The position numbers were made by a program, and so were the translations under genes. A stretch of 64,000 nucleotides of DNA from Chitinophagaceae bacterium (GTDB lineage Bacteria; Bacteroidota; Bacteroidia; Chitinophagales; Chitinophagaceae), in assembly GCA_028288585.1 (NCBI GenBank), contig JAQBNL010000043.1, forward strand, positions 1 through 64,000, given 5' to 3'. Below, one piece after another: positions 35,220 through 43,965 of the stretch (position 1 is its first letter; every line of letters begins with the position of its first letter). Under the pieces are notes generated by a model, which was given only the letters and a program-made list of their open reading frames with translations, ran no database searches and had not been told where the DNA came from.

Positions 35220-36227
35220 TTAGCTGAGTTTTACTTCTACTCCATTATTTTTTATAGATTTTTCTGCAGCTTCTAACATTTTTATTATATCCAGTCCTAT
35301 TATGTAAGATGACCTTGGTAATTTACTTTCACGGATGCTTGTAATAAAATCGCTGGCAACTGAAGCAAGGGCTTCTTTATTATTTATTTTGGGTACGTAA
35401 ATATCACCCACCCTGTAATCTACTAAAATTTGTTTTTTATCTTCATCGGTTTTTAATTGGTAAGCCGTATCATATACTTTTATTTTTTCGGTTGGCTCCA
35501 CATCGTTGTAAACAATCATTTTTTTATCGCCTCCAATCATCATCATTCTTACTTTCACTGGGCTGCTCCATGAACAATTTAGATGTGCAATAAAACCTGA
35601 TGTATAATTTATCGTCATATAGGCAATATTCTCTACCCCGTTATCAGTATGGCTTATACCTGTTGCATTAATGCTATATGGCGTTGCATTGTATAAGTAG
35701 CGTAAAATAGAAAGATCATGAGGTGCCAGGTCCCAAAGCACATTTATGTCCGGCTGAAACAATCCTAAATTTATACGTGTAGAGTCCAGGTATTTAATGT
35801 TCCCTAAAATATCATTATCAATAATTTCTTTTATTTTCTCAACCGCGCCGGTATATAAAAAGGTATGGTCTACCATCAATACCAAATTCTTTTGGAGAGA
35901 TAATTCGATTAATTTTTCACATTCCATTACAGAAGAAGCCATTGGCTTTTCAATAAGAACATGTTTGCCATTTGTAAGGGCTTTTTGAGCCAGGGAGAAA
36001 TGAGAGTTTATGGGAGTGGCTATAATAACGGCATCAATTTCCGGATCATTAATTATTTCATCGGCATCCTGTACAGCTTTTATGGAGGGATATAATTTTT
36101 TGAGATCTTCTAAACGGTTGGGCCGGGAATCTGCAACGGTTTTAATATTGCATTCTTGTTGACTAAAAAAATTACGGACTAAATTAGGACCCCAGTAACC
36201 ATAGCCTATTATACCAACATGAATCAT
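35220..36227 (-). CDS. Gfo/Idh/MocA-family sugar oxidoreductase
   Basis: A 335-residue NAD(P)-dependent dehydrogenase. GYGYWGPNLVRNF at about residues 8-20 is the Rossmann motif and IEKPMASS at about 93-100 carries the conserved EKP lysine. Members oxidise a ring hydroxyl; the WbpB/WlbA branch makes the 3-oxo sugar that the neighbouring aminotransferase would use. It is first in the 36227-33598 run of three. A second, more WlbA-like member is at 50688-51710, so the two likely act on different sugars or rings. Confidence 0.87.
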   Translation of the reverse strand: MIHVGIIGYGYWGPNLVRNFFSQQECNIKTVADSRPNRLEDLKKLYPSIKAVQDADEIINDPEIDAVIIATPINSHFSLAQKALTNGKHVLIEKPMASSVMECEKLIELSLQKNLVLMVDHTFLYTGAVEKIKEIIDNDILGNIKYLDSTRINLGLFQPDINVLWDLAPHDLSILRYLYNATPYSINATGISHTDNGVENIAYMTINYTSGFIAHLNCSWSSPVKVRMMMIGGDKKMIVYNDVEPTEKIKVYDTAYQLKTDEDKKQILVDYRVGDIYVPKINNKEALASVASDFITSIRESKLPRSSYIIGLDIIKMLEAAEKSIKNNGVEVKLS

Positions 36228-36330
36228 AAATTTTTTGGAAAGTTAAATAAAGTTAACCTCTTTGCAATTTATAGACCATTCGTACTATACAAAGAATAAG
36301 ACAGTAGGGTATTAGCATCATATCAACAGG

Positions 36331-37407
36331 TTAAATTTCATTGGCAACTTTAATTCTGCGAAGCGAATTTAGCCTGGCAATTATAGGCTTCTCAACAAAT
36401 TTATAGAATAAAATACTTGCATAACAGATAATACAGACAATTAAAATAATTATACAATTAATAAATAAATTATTTGTCATATTTAATTTTGAAAATATTT
36501 TAAAAGAAGCAGCAAGCACGGGAAGATGAATAAGATAAAGAGAATATGAGGCTTCTCCCAGCAATAAAAAAATATTATGCACTTTAATTTTTTTATTTAA
36601 TTCGTATTTAACGAGACCTGTAATAATAAAAAATGAAGGAATTCCAAACAGGATAACACGGTTAAAAGTATTAGGGACGAGATAATAATTGAGGTTAAAA
36701 AATACAGCGCTCATTAAAAAAAGAATACTACCCGTAATAATTAATGGCATAGCTATTTTGTTAGAAATTTTAGAAATAAGAACTCCCACCAGAACTCCCA
36801 TAAAAAACTCTACGTTCATGGGATAAGTTACAAGGCTTAGTAAGCTATTATCATTTTCAAAATTATATCCCATCACAGGTAATAAAATTATAATAGCTGC
36901 ATATAGCATTGCTATATAAAACGACCATTTTTTTTGAGGGATAAAGAATGCTAATGAAAATAACAGGTAGAAAAATAGCTCATAACTAAGCGTCCAGCTA
37001 ACGCCATTTACCATAACATGGCCTGGTAATAATAAATAAGTAGAAATGATATTTATAAAATCAAAACTGAAATGGGTTCTGTAGAAAGAAGGTAGTAATA
37101 CCTGTAATAATAAAAATAGGGAAATAATGATCCAATATGTAGGATATATTCTTACCACTCTTCTCCTGATGAAGAAGTTAAAATGATCAGATTTTCCGAT
37201 AAATTTGAAATTGGTATATGTAATAATGAAACCACTTAGTACAAAAAAAATATCAACCCCTGCCCCTCCAAATAAAAAAACATCTCCAAGAAAACGTTGC
37301 TGCAATATTTCAGTTGAATTTCGGGAACAATGTAGTAATACTACCAAAAGACTTGCAATACCACGAAGCACTTGTATTAACTGGAGATTTTTATTGGTGT
37401 TTGGCAT
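36331..37407 (-). CDS. AT3-family membrane acyltransferase (OafA-like)
   Basis: A 358-residue integral membrane protein with about ten helices. The N-terminal VLRGIASLLVVLLHC has the conserved Arg and His of the acyltransferase-3 family, FFVLSGFIITY follows at about residues 53-63, and SYSLYLIHLPVL near the C-terminus is also typical. These proteins O-acetylate surface sugars, taking acetyl groups across the membrane. It starts just downstream of the SGNH gene (12 bases), so an O-acetylation block of three genes is present. Confidence 0.88.
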   Translation of the reverse strand: MPNTNKNLQLIQVLRGIASLLVVLLHCSRNSTEILQQRFLGDVFLFGGAGVDIFFVLSGFIITYTNFKFIGKSDHFNFFIRRRVVRIYPTYWIIISLFLLLQVLLPSFYRTHFSFDFINIISTYLLLPGHVMVNGVSWTLSYELFFYLLFSLAFFIPQKKWSFYIAMLYAAIIILLPVMGYNFENDNSLLSLVTYPMNVEFFMGVLVGVLISKISNKIAMPLIITGSILFLMSAVFFNLNYYLVPNTFNRVILFGIPSFFIITGLVKYELNKKIKVHNIFLLLGEASYSLYLIHLPVLAASFKIFSKLNMTNNLFINCIIILIVCIICYASILFYKFVEKPIIARLNSLRRIKVANEI

Positions 37408-37419
37408 AGCCTTATAAGG

Positions 37420-38367
37420 TTATCTGGTAGATTTTTGCATAACATATTGTTTAAGATCATTAGCTACCTGTATTGAGTAAGCCCTTGCTCCCTTTATATT
37501 TAAATGCCAGGAGTTATAAAAATATCCTGTATCCGTTACCAAAGCTATATTAGTATAATCAAAATAACTGGCACTGTATTTTATAGCTAATATTTTCACG
37601 TATTCTAATATTGTTTTATAATTTTTTACAAATAATGCCGGAGAATATTTTTTTTGGTACGGAGCAATTACCAGCATTAATTTAATATGTTTTTCTGCGC
37701 ATAGCTTCATTAATTTTTTTAATAAGTAGTACCCATCTTCATTATAGTTCTCTACGGCCGATACTAATGTGCCGGAATCAGGAATTGAAAAGCCCGGTTG
37801 AATATGCGGGAAAAATCCTTTTTCTGAATTTTTAAACCGGCTCAGAAGCCCTCTGATGGCTGCATATTTTACATAATCATCATAAGCAGTTACATCCAGA
37901 AATTTTGCTTTATGCATTGTATTAGCACTGCCGTTGTTAGTGTATACAAAAATATTTTCTGCACTCTCATATGGATAATAGTAAGCGTCTTTATAAGGAT
38001 CGATTTGTGGCTTAAACATATTATAATCGATATTTAAAATAACGTATGAAAGATTAGGCTGATTATTTAAGGTTGTTGAGATAAGGTTATAGCATGTTTT
38101 AATAGTTGCGGCATTCAAGCCAGCATTGTAAGAATTTAAATGTGTGATAGAGTCAATAATATCAGGATCGATGTTAGTAAGTATTCTTGAAGAACCCGCC
38201 AGCAAAATATTTATATGGGTATTCGTGTCAAGGAGATAATTTATTTTGCCATAAAAATCTACCGGCGATCTTCTCAATCCTTTGTTTATGATATATGAAA
38301 CGCTGCCTGTTATTATTAAAGGCATTATTATTACAGTAGCAAGATATTTGAAAAGCTTCGTCCTCAA
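37420..38367 (-). CDS. SGNH-like partner of MBOAT acyltransferase
   Basis: A 315-residue protein with one N-terminal membrane anchor (about residues 8-27) and a probably periplasmic SGNH/AlgX/AlgJ-like domain. LLAGSSR at about 55-61 holds the candidate nucleophile serine, and H288 in NSWHLN is the candidate catalytic His; three residues before it is Asn rather than the usual Asp. Next to the MBOAT gene it would take an acyl group and place it on a sugar hydroxyl. Its TTG 38367 start overlaps the MBOAT stop in TTGA; ATG 38325 (residue 15) is an alternative that shortens the anchor. Confidence 0.75.
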   Translation of the reverse strand: MRTKLFKYLATVIIMPLIITGSVSYIINKGLRRSPVDFYGKINYLLDTNTHINILLAGSSRILTNIDPDIIDSITHLNSYNAGLNAATIKTCYNLISTTLNNQPNLSYVILNIDYNMFKPQIDPYKDAYYYPYESAENIFVYTNNGSANTMHKAKFLDVTAYDDYVKYAAIRGLLSRFKNSEKGFFPHIQPGFSIPDSGTLVSAVENYNEDGYYLLKKLMKLCAEKHIKLMLVIAPYQKKYSPALFVKNYKTILEYVKILAIKYSASYFDYTNIALVTDTGYFYNSWHLNIKGARAYSIQVANDLKQYVMQKSTR

Positions 38368-39782
38368 AATTGAAAATATATAAATGATAATTTTTGAAAA
38401 ATACCTAATATAAGTATTATCGTCATAATCGTAATTCCAAAAACAATACTTCTTTTAAATTGTTCTGAAAGTTTTGCAAATATTATCTTATCTGCGAATG
38501 TGTGCTCAGCAATAAATAAAAATGTTATCAATAAAAATGACAATATGTAACTGAATTTTGAAAATATAATTTCATCCTGTAATGGCCCCCAATTACCGCT
38601 GAATATTTTTTTAATTATATAAAAACTGTCGTTTACTGATGAGCTTCTGAAAAAGATCCACGCGAATGTTACCAGCAAAAATGTGGTGGTTACCTGTAAA
38701 AAAGTATGGAAGAATTTTTTTTTCTTTACATGCAATAATTTATTGAACCAGGCTCGTCCATTTTTTGTGATAATTGAAAACACGAGATAAAATCCATGCA
38801 GAGCTCCCCATATAATAAATGTCCAGTTTGCACCATGCCAAAACCCGCTGATAAGAAAAACAATGAACAGATTGATATACCATCTTGGAATACTTACCCT
38901 GTTACCTCCAAGCGAAATATATAAATAGTCCCTGAACCATGTGGATAAAGAGATATGCCATCTTTTCCAAAATTCATCAATGCTTTTTGCTTCATAAGGT
39001 TTATTAAAATTTGTCATGAGTTTAAAACCCATAGCTTTTGCAGCACCTATCGCAATACTTGAGTATCCTGAAAAGTCGCAATATATTTGTACGCTGAAGA
39101 AAATAGTAGCGAGCAAAAGCATAGTACCATTATAATTTTGGGGCTGCTTATACACAGTATTAACCAAAATAGCAAGCCTGTCAGCAATCACAACTTTTTT
39201 AAACATTCCCCAGAGCATCATTTTAAAACCTATAAAAAAATCATTTGCATTAAAATCATGTTTTTCATAAAGCTGGTGTAACATATGCTGGGGCCGTTCA
39301 ATTGGTCCGGCTACTAATTGCGGATAAAACATTACATACAAAGCATAAATGCCAAAATGTTTTTCTGCCTTTTGGTTTCCGCGATATACTTCAATAGTAT
39401 AGCTCATTGCCTGAAAGGTGTGAAAAGAAAGGCCAATAGGCAAGAGAATTTTAAGAAAAGAAAAATGAAATCCTAAAGCATTTATATTGTCTACAAAAAA
39501 ATTATAGTATTTAAATACGGCAAGCACACCAATGTTTGCAATAAGGCTTAAAACCAGGAACAACTTTCTCCTCGTTCCGTTAGCATTTTCGATCCATACG
39601 CCTGCAAAATAATCCACAACTATAGTGCCTCCTAAAATAAGGATGTACACCGGAATGAATGCCATATAAAAATAACAGCTTGCTGCAAGCAGGTGAAACC
39701 ATCTGTATTTGTGAGGTAAGAAAAAGTATACAGATGTAACTATAATGAAAAATATAATAAACTCCAGGGAATTAAATAACAT
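38364..39782 (-). CDS. MBOAT family O-acyltransferase (AlgI/DltB-like)
   Basis: A 472-residue polytopic membrane protein. GFWHGANWTF contains the invariant catalytic H316, and FWKRWHISLSTWFRDYLYI at about 271-289 is the conserved AlgI/DltB segment. It moves an acyl group, normally acetyl, from a cytoplasmic donor across the membrane for transfer by the partner SGNH protein encoded next (4-base overlap). It heads a block MBOAT-SGNH-AT3 and has a good -7 element 28 bases upstream. Confidence 0.94.
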   Translation of the reverse strand: MLFNSLEFIIFFIIVTSVYFFLPHKYRWFHLLAASCYFYMAFIPVYILILGGTIVVDYFAGVWIENANGTRRKLFLVLSLIANIGVLAVFKYYNFFVDNINALGFHFSFLKILLPIGLSFHTFQAMSYTIEVYRGNQKAEKHFGIYALYVMFYPQLVAGPIERPQHMLHQLYEKHDFNANDFFIGFKMMLWGMFKKVVIADRLAILVNTVYKQPQNYNGTMLLLATIFFSVQIYCDFSGYSSIAIGAAKAMGFKLMTNFNKPYEAKSIDEFWKRWHISLSTWFRDYLYISLGGNRVSIPRWYINLFIVFLISGFWHGANWTFIIWGALHGFYLVFSIITKNGRAWFNKLLHVKKKKFFHTFLQVTTTFLLVTFAWIFFRSSSVNDSFYIIKKIFSGNWGPLQDEIIFSKFSYILSFLLITFLFIAEHTFADKIIFAKLSEQFKRSIVFGITIMTIILILGIFQKLSFIYFQF

Positions 39783-39810
39783 CGATATTACAGCAGTTAA
39801 TGAATCTGTG

Positions 39811-39818
39811 CAAAGCTA
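39811..39818 (-). promoter_or_regulatory. -7 element before the MBOAT block
   Basis: The minus strand reads TAGCTTTG, a TAnnTTTG match, 28 bases before the ATG at 39782. It lies in the 95-base spacer after the flippase gene and would give the O-acetylation block its own promoter. Confidence 0.5.
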
Positions 39819-39877
39819 ATTTAAAAATGAAAGGAGTTATAGGTAGGGTAAGAAAACAATTAATTAAATTGAGAAAA

Positions 39878-41332
39878 TCATGAATTATTATTCTTCCAAT
39901 ACCTGTTCATCACGGCCTTTAATTCAGCATTAAAAAACAAGCGGATCAATGATATAAACAGCACAGTGCAGATAATTAATTTGATTGCTGCATCTAAATA
40001 CACATTAGCACCCAGCTTTATAAATCCAAAAGGAAAACTCAATAGTAAGCCGAGTACAAAAACAAGGATATCTTTTATAAAATTATAGGTAACATGATAA
40101 TAGCGGGCAGATAGTATATAACCCAGCCCAACCAAAACAAGGTTAGCAATTAATTGTGAAGCCGCAGCAGCATATACGGTAAACATTTTTATGAATATAA
40201 AGTTGAACAGCGCCATTGCTGCCAGGGCTATGGCAATTAATATTACCAATAAATATGTTTTTTTAGAATAGTTGATTCCTATTAAAGAAAAACTAATTAG
40301 GCCATATCCAAAATTTGCAAAAAGCATAAAAGGCAAAAAGTATGCAGCAGCCACATAACTTTGCTTACCCATAATAATTATTAAGGGAATGCTGCAACTC
40401 ATTATTGCAAGGCTTATACCCACCATGCCTATAATATATAAAGATTGTATTTTGCTAAAAACTCTTTTAGCTTCCGGCTTATCCCACATAGTGTATACCA
40501 TAGGGTTAAATGCAAAATCAAATGCCGTTACAGCAAGCAGAATAATAATAGATAGTTTTTGGCAAAAACTATACATAGCAAAATCATTATCGTTAATATA
40601 CTGTCTTAAAAAATACCTGTCAAGCGACATACGTACAATACCTAAAACAAAAACAATCATAAACGGAACCCCAAATGCTGATAATTTTTTTATTAGTGCT
40701 ACAGAAATTTTTGCTGTAAAATATTTTCCTGAAACAGCAAGGCAGTATAGTACCATTCCCCATTGAACAAAGAGATTAATTTGTACAATTAAATGAATAT
40801 TAAGTGTACCTGACAATTTAAGATATAACAGCAGTAATAAATTAAGTGCAGCAAGGCCAAAGGTAAGAACAACAAATTTACGCTTTTGGAAAGTCCATTT
40901 AAACCAGCTGGTAAAATAGCTTGTAAGTGCAGATGCCGGTATCCAGAACAATGTGAGAATAAAATCATTGTGATAGGCAGCATCCGTTCCTGAATATTTT
41001 TCAAGAGTATGCATACTAACGATAAATAGAGGTAAAAGAATAAAAGATAGAATTATTTGGACAAAAAGAGCGTTGGTGAAAATTTTTTTTCTATTATCCG
41101 TATCTTTTACATCATAAAAAAATCTGGCTGCTGCTGAATCCATTCCAAAAAGAACCAGCCCGGCTAAAATAGCAGTACTTGCCTGAATCATATTCCAGTT
41201 AGAGAAATCAGGATCGCTTACGCTCTTTACAACTAAGGGAAGCGTAATAAGTTGCAAGGATTTTGAAACTGCATTGCCTACCCCATAAAACGCTGTATCT
41301 TTTATTAAAAATTTTAAAGTGCTTTTTAGCAT
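39878..41332 (-). CDS. Wzx-type polysaccharide flippase (second)
   Basis: A 484-residue membrane protein with about 14 helices of the MOP/oligosaccharide-flippase superfamily. The N-terminus FYGVGNAVSKSLQLITLPLV is typical of Wzx. It exports a lipid-linked repeat unit. It is not closely similar to the flippase at 27281-28561 and is longer. Start ATG 41332 is 12 bases after the GT4 gene, so it belongs to the run from 51710 down to this point. Confidence 0.87.
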   Translation of the reverse strand: MLKSTLKFLIKDTAFYGVGNAVSKSLQLITLPLVVKSVSDPDFSNWNMIQASTAILAGLVLFGMDSAAARFFYDVKDTDNRKKIFTNALFVQIILSFILLPLFIVSMHTLEKYSGTDAAYHNDFILTLFWIPASALTSYFTSWFKWTFQKRKFVVLTFGLAALNLLLLLYLKLSGTLNIHLIVQINLFVQWGMVLYCLAVSGKYFTAKISVALIKKLSAFGVPFMIVFVLGIVRMSLDRYFLRQYINDNDFAMYSFCQKLSIIILLAVTAFDFAFNPMVYTMWDKPEAKRVFSKIQSLYIIGMVGISLAIMSCSIPLIIIMGKQSYVAAAYFLPFMLFANFGYGLISFSLIGINYSKKTYLLVILIAIALAAMALFNFIFIKMFTVYAAAASQLIANLVLVGLGYILSARYYHVTYNFIKDILVFVLGLLLSFPFGFIKLGANVYLDAAIKLIICTVLFISLIRLFFNAELKAVMNRYWKNNNS

Positions 41333-41344
41333 TAAACCGGGTTT

Positions 41345-42568
41345 TTACTTAAGCAATTGCTGCAATTGGGTAATATACTTGGTTGAAACATTTGCCGGGG
41401 AGTGATATTGAAGTATCCATTCCCTTCCTTTTTCTCCAAGCTCTCTGGAATATTCATGATCTATATACAATTTGTAAATAATATCGCACACAGCCTCAGG
41501 AGTGTTAACAGAAATAACAGGATGCCATTCATAAAGCTGTTTCATAACTTTCTCATCAATATTACAAATTACAGGTTTACTGCAGGCCATTCCTTCTAAT
41601 ACAATTGAGCCGAACCATCCAATACCAAATTCATCAACCACAAGATTGGACATTGAATACAGATCAACCATTTCGGATTTTGTAAATCCTTCATTAGTTT
41701 CTCCTTTTATCCAGACAATATTTTCTTCTATGCCCAGATCAGTAATAATTTTTTTTGCAATGTCCTTATCATTTGAATGGGCTCTGTCCGGCATCATGAT
41801 ACAGACATCTTTTAACTGTGGATATTTTTTTAAAAAAAGCGCAAGTCCGTAAAACAGTATTTCATTTTGTTTCCATTGCCCGGAAGCCATGAGGGCCTCA
41901 TTTTTTCTGATCATCATTCTGGATGGATGAAAAATAAGGAACTTAAATGGCGCTAACTGATATTGAATTGTTTTATTTATTCTGCTTAAATAGTCTGGTT
42001 TGTACCTGATAATCCCGGTATCAATTATTACGGGAAAGTATACATTTTTGATACGCCCTGGTTTTACTTTTATTTTATTTAAAGCATTTACATAAGGCGA
42101 AAAGGGCTGTGTCCATATTTCATCTGCATGTTTTATACCCCTGCGTTGGTAATACCCCAGGATATATGCAGTGAGTTTATGTTTTATACTTTTATATAAG
42201 AAAGAAAATTTTACAGGAAATGGAATTCTTGTAACATCTCCTCCTGTTACATAAAAAACAGTTTTGCCTTTTAAAAAAGGAGTAAGGATAATTCCGATGT
42301 GAGAAAGAATAACTATATCATACTTATTCAATTCCCTGATAAATGTTTTGTCTTTTTTTTTTATAAATAAAAGAGGGCTGAATTTTTTATCCTGTTGTAT
42401 CCAGTCAGGGTAATTATCTTTTAATTCAGGATTATCACTTTCTGGTTTATTTTGAATATCTAGTGGGTCCTCCAGGTAAAGATGAACATCCAGGTTTGGA
42501 TCAGCACGTAACGCCTTAGCAATGTTGTACATATTATTACAGATATTTCCAAACAACGCAATCTTCAT
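41345..42568 (-). CDS. Glycosyltransferase, GT4-like
   Basis: A 407-residue GT-B-like protein. The N-terminal ALFGNICNNMYNIAKAL is the acceptor-side fold; FHPSRMMIRKNEALM at about 216-230 and the donor-site DEFGIGWFGSIVLEGMAC at about 317-334 identify the GT4 pattern, although the first Glu of E-x7-E is replaced. It follows the HisF-like gene by 14 bases, so the sugar it transfers may be the amidinated one (inference). Confidence 0.82.
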   Translation of the reverse strand: MKIALFGNICNNMYNIAKALRADPNLDVHLYLEDPLDIQNKPESDNPELKDNYPDWIQQDKKFSPLLFIKKKDKTFIRELNKYDIVILSHIGIILTPFLKGKTVFYVTGGDVTRIPFPVKFSFLYKSIKHKLTAYILGYYQRRGIKHADEIWTQPFSPYVNALNKIKVKPGRIKNVYFPVIIDTGIIRYKPDYLSRINKTIQYQLAPFKFLIFHPSRMMIRKNEALMASGQWKQNEILFYGLALFLKKYPQLKDVCIMMPDRAHSNDKDIAKKIITDLGIEENIVWIKGETNEGFTKSEMVDLYSMSNLVVDEFGIGWFGSIVLEGMACSKPVICNIDEKVMKQLYEWHPVISVNTPEAVCDIIYKLYIDHEYSRELGEKGREWILQYHSPANVSTKYITQLQQLLK

Positions 42569-42582
42569 TATTTTAAAATTTT

Positions 42583-43347
42583 TTACCTATAAATTAATTC
42601 ATTAAGTTTTTCTTTATCAGGAAAATTTACCAATACTCCCATTCCTTTTTTTTGATATACCAACATACTGCCTAATGCAACAGCAGATGCATTGCCTTTT
42701 TTAATTACTTCTGCTATATGCTCTATGCTCCCTGCGCCACCATTTGCAATAACAGGAATACCAACTACTGAAGCAATTTTTTTGGTGAGCTCAATATCAA
42801 AACCACTCCATGTACCTTCCCTGTCTATTGAAGTTAATAATATTTCACCGGCGCCTAATTGTTCCAGTTCGGCAGCCCATTTAACTGGGTCAATATTCAA
42901 TTTCTCAGTACCATCATTTATATAAACCTGGTATGTACCCCAGATATTTTTTTTTACATCAATGGATGCAACAACAGCCTGTGCTCCAAAATGCTCAGAG
43001 AGTTTTGTAATCAAGCCGGGATTTTTCGCCGCCGCAGTATTAATTACAATCTTCTCAAAACCTATAGAAAGAATTTGTTTTGCAGTTTCCACATTATCAA
43101 TGCCGCCACCATACGACAAAGGCATAAAGCATTCATCAGCTATCTGGTGAAGTATCTCAATGTTTGGCCGGCGTTTTTCTTTGGTTGCTCTAATATCAAG
43201 AAAACATAATTCATCTACTTCCAGCTCGTTAAAAATTCTTACTGTATTTATATAATCGCCGATGTAACCATATTTATCAAACTTTACAGTTTTTACAAGG
43301 CTTCCGTTAATGAGTTGTAAACAGGGGATTATCCGGGTTTTTAGCAT
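42583..43347 (-). CDS. hisF: HisF-like ammonia-channel subunit of sugar amidination
   Basis: A 254-residue TIM-barrel homologue of imidazole-glycerol-phosphate synthase HisF. At the position of the first catalytic Asp (PCLD in histidine-pathway enzymes) it has Q11 in IIPCLQLINGS, while the second, Asp in ASIDVKK, is kept. GGAGS and GGGI phosphate loops remain. This argues against histidine synthesis. In P. aeruginosa O5 and other loci a HisH/HisF pair supplies ammonia to the adjacent WbpG-type amidotransferase, which converts an N-acetyl to an acetamidino group. Gene spacing of 2 bases to hisH supports that. Confidence 0.9.
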   Translation of the reverse strand: MLKTRIIPCLQLINGSLVKTVKFDKYGYIGDYINTVRIFNELEVDELCFLDIRATKEKRRPNIEILHQIADECFMPLSYGGGIDNVETAKQILSIGFEKIVINTAAAKNPGLITKLSEHFGAQAVVASIDVKKNIWGTYQVYINDGTEKLNIDPVKWAAELEQLGAGEILLTSIDREGTWSGFDIELTKKIASVVGIPVIANGGAGSIEHIAEVIKKGNASAVALGSMLVYQKKGMGVLVNFPDKEKLNELIYR

Positions 43348-43349
43348 AT

Positions 43350-43961
43350 TTATATTCTTGCAAAATTTTCCAGTAAGCGCATACCAAACTTATGGCTTTT
43401 TTCAGGGTGAAACTGCGCTCCATAAATATTTTCATGCTGAATGATAGAGTGAAACTCAATTCCATGATGTGTGGTGGTTAAAACATCTTCAGGATTGTCT
43501 GCTTTTACATAATAAGAATGGACAAAATAAAATTTTGTTTCATCACTAAAATTTTCGGTGAGTTTGCCTGGTTTTACGGGATGAACAATATTCCACCCCA
43601 TGTGCGGAACTTTTAATAAGGAACCTTCGGGAAAATTAAATTTTAAAGTTTGCGCCTGTATCCATCCTAAACCCGGCAATAATCCTTCTTCACTTGATCG
43701 TGTCAGTAACTGCATTCCCAGGCAAATGCCCAGTACCGGGATTTTATCCTCTAATACTTTTTTATCTAAAATATTTCTCAAACCGCTTTCTTCTATCCTT
43801 TGCATGGCAGCGCCAAAGGCTCCAACGCCTGGCAATAATAATTTTTGAGCTTTTTCAATTCTATTTATATCCCCTGTAATTTCTGTGGGTATACCAATAC
43901 GTTTAAACATATTCTGCACTGACCCTAAATTTCCCATCCCATAATTTACAATGGTTATCAT
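43350..43961 (-). CDS. hisH: HisH-like glutaminase of sugar amidination
   Basis: A 203-residue class I glutamine amidotransferase subunit. The triad is C80 in GICLGMQLL, H185 and E187 in FHPEKSHKFG. It should release ammonia from glutamine and pass it through the HisF-like barrel. Its partners are the HisF-like gene 2 bases downstream and the WbpG-like gene 4 bases upstream, so it belongs to the acetamidino-sugar module rather than to a his operon, no other his gene being present. Confidence 0.93.
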   Translation of the reverse strand: MITIVNYGMGNLGSVQNMFKRIGIPTEITGDINRIEKAQKLLLPGVGAFGAAMQRIEESGLRNILDKKVLEDKIPVLGICLGMQLLTRSSEEGLLPGLGWIQAQTLKFNFPEGSLLKVPHMGWNIVHPVKPGKLTENFSDETKFYFVHSYYVKADNPEDVLTTTHHGIEFHSIIQHENIYGAQFHPEKSHKFGMRLLENFARI

Positions 43962-43965
43962 TCTT

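Noticed and set aside
42583-43961. HisF and HisH as part of histidine biosynthesis
   Set aside because: No other his gene is near, HisF lacks its first catalytic Asp, and the pair is coupled to a WbpG-like amidotransferase gene.
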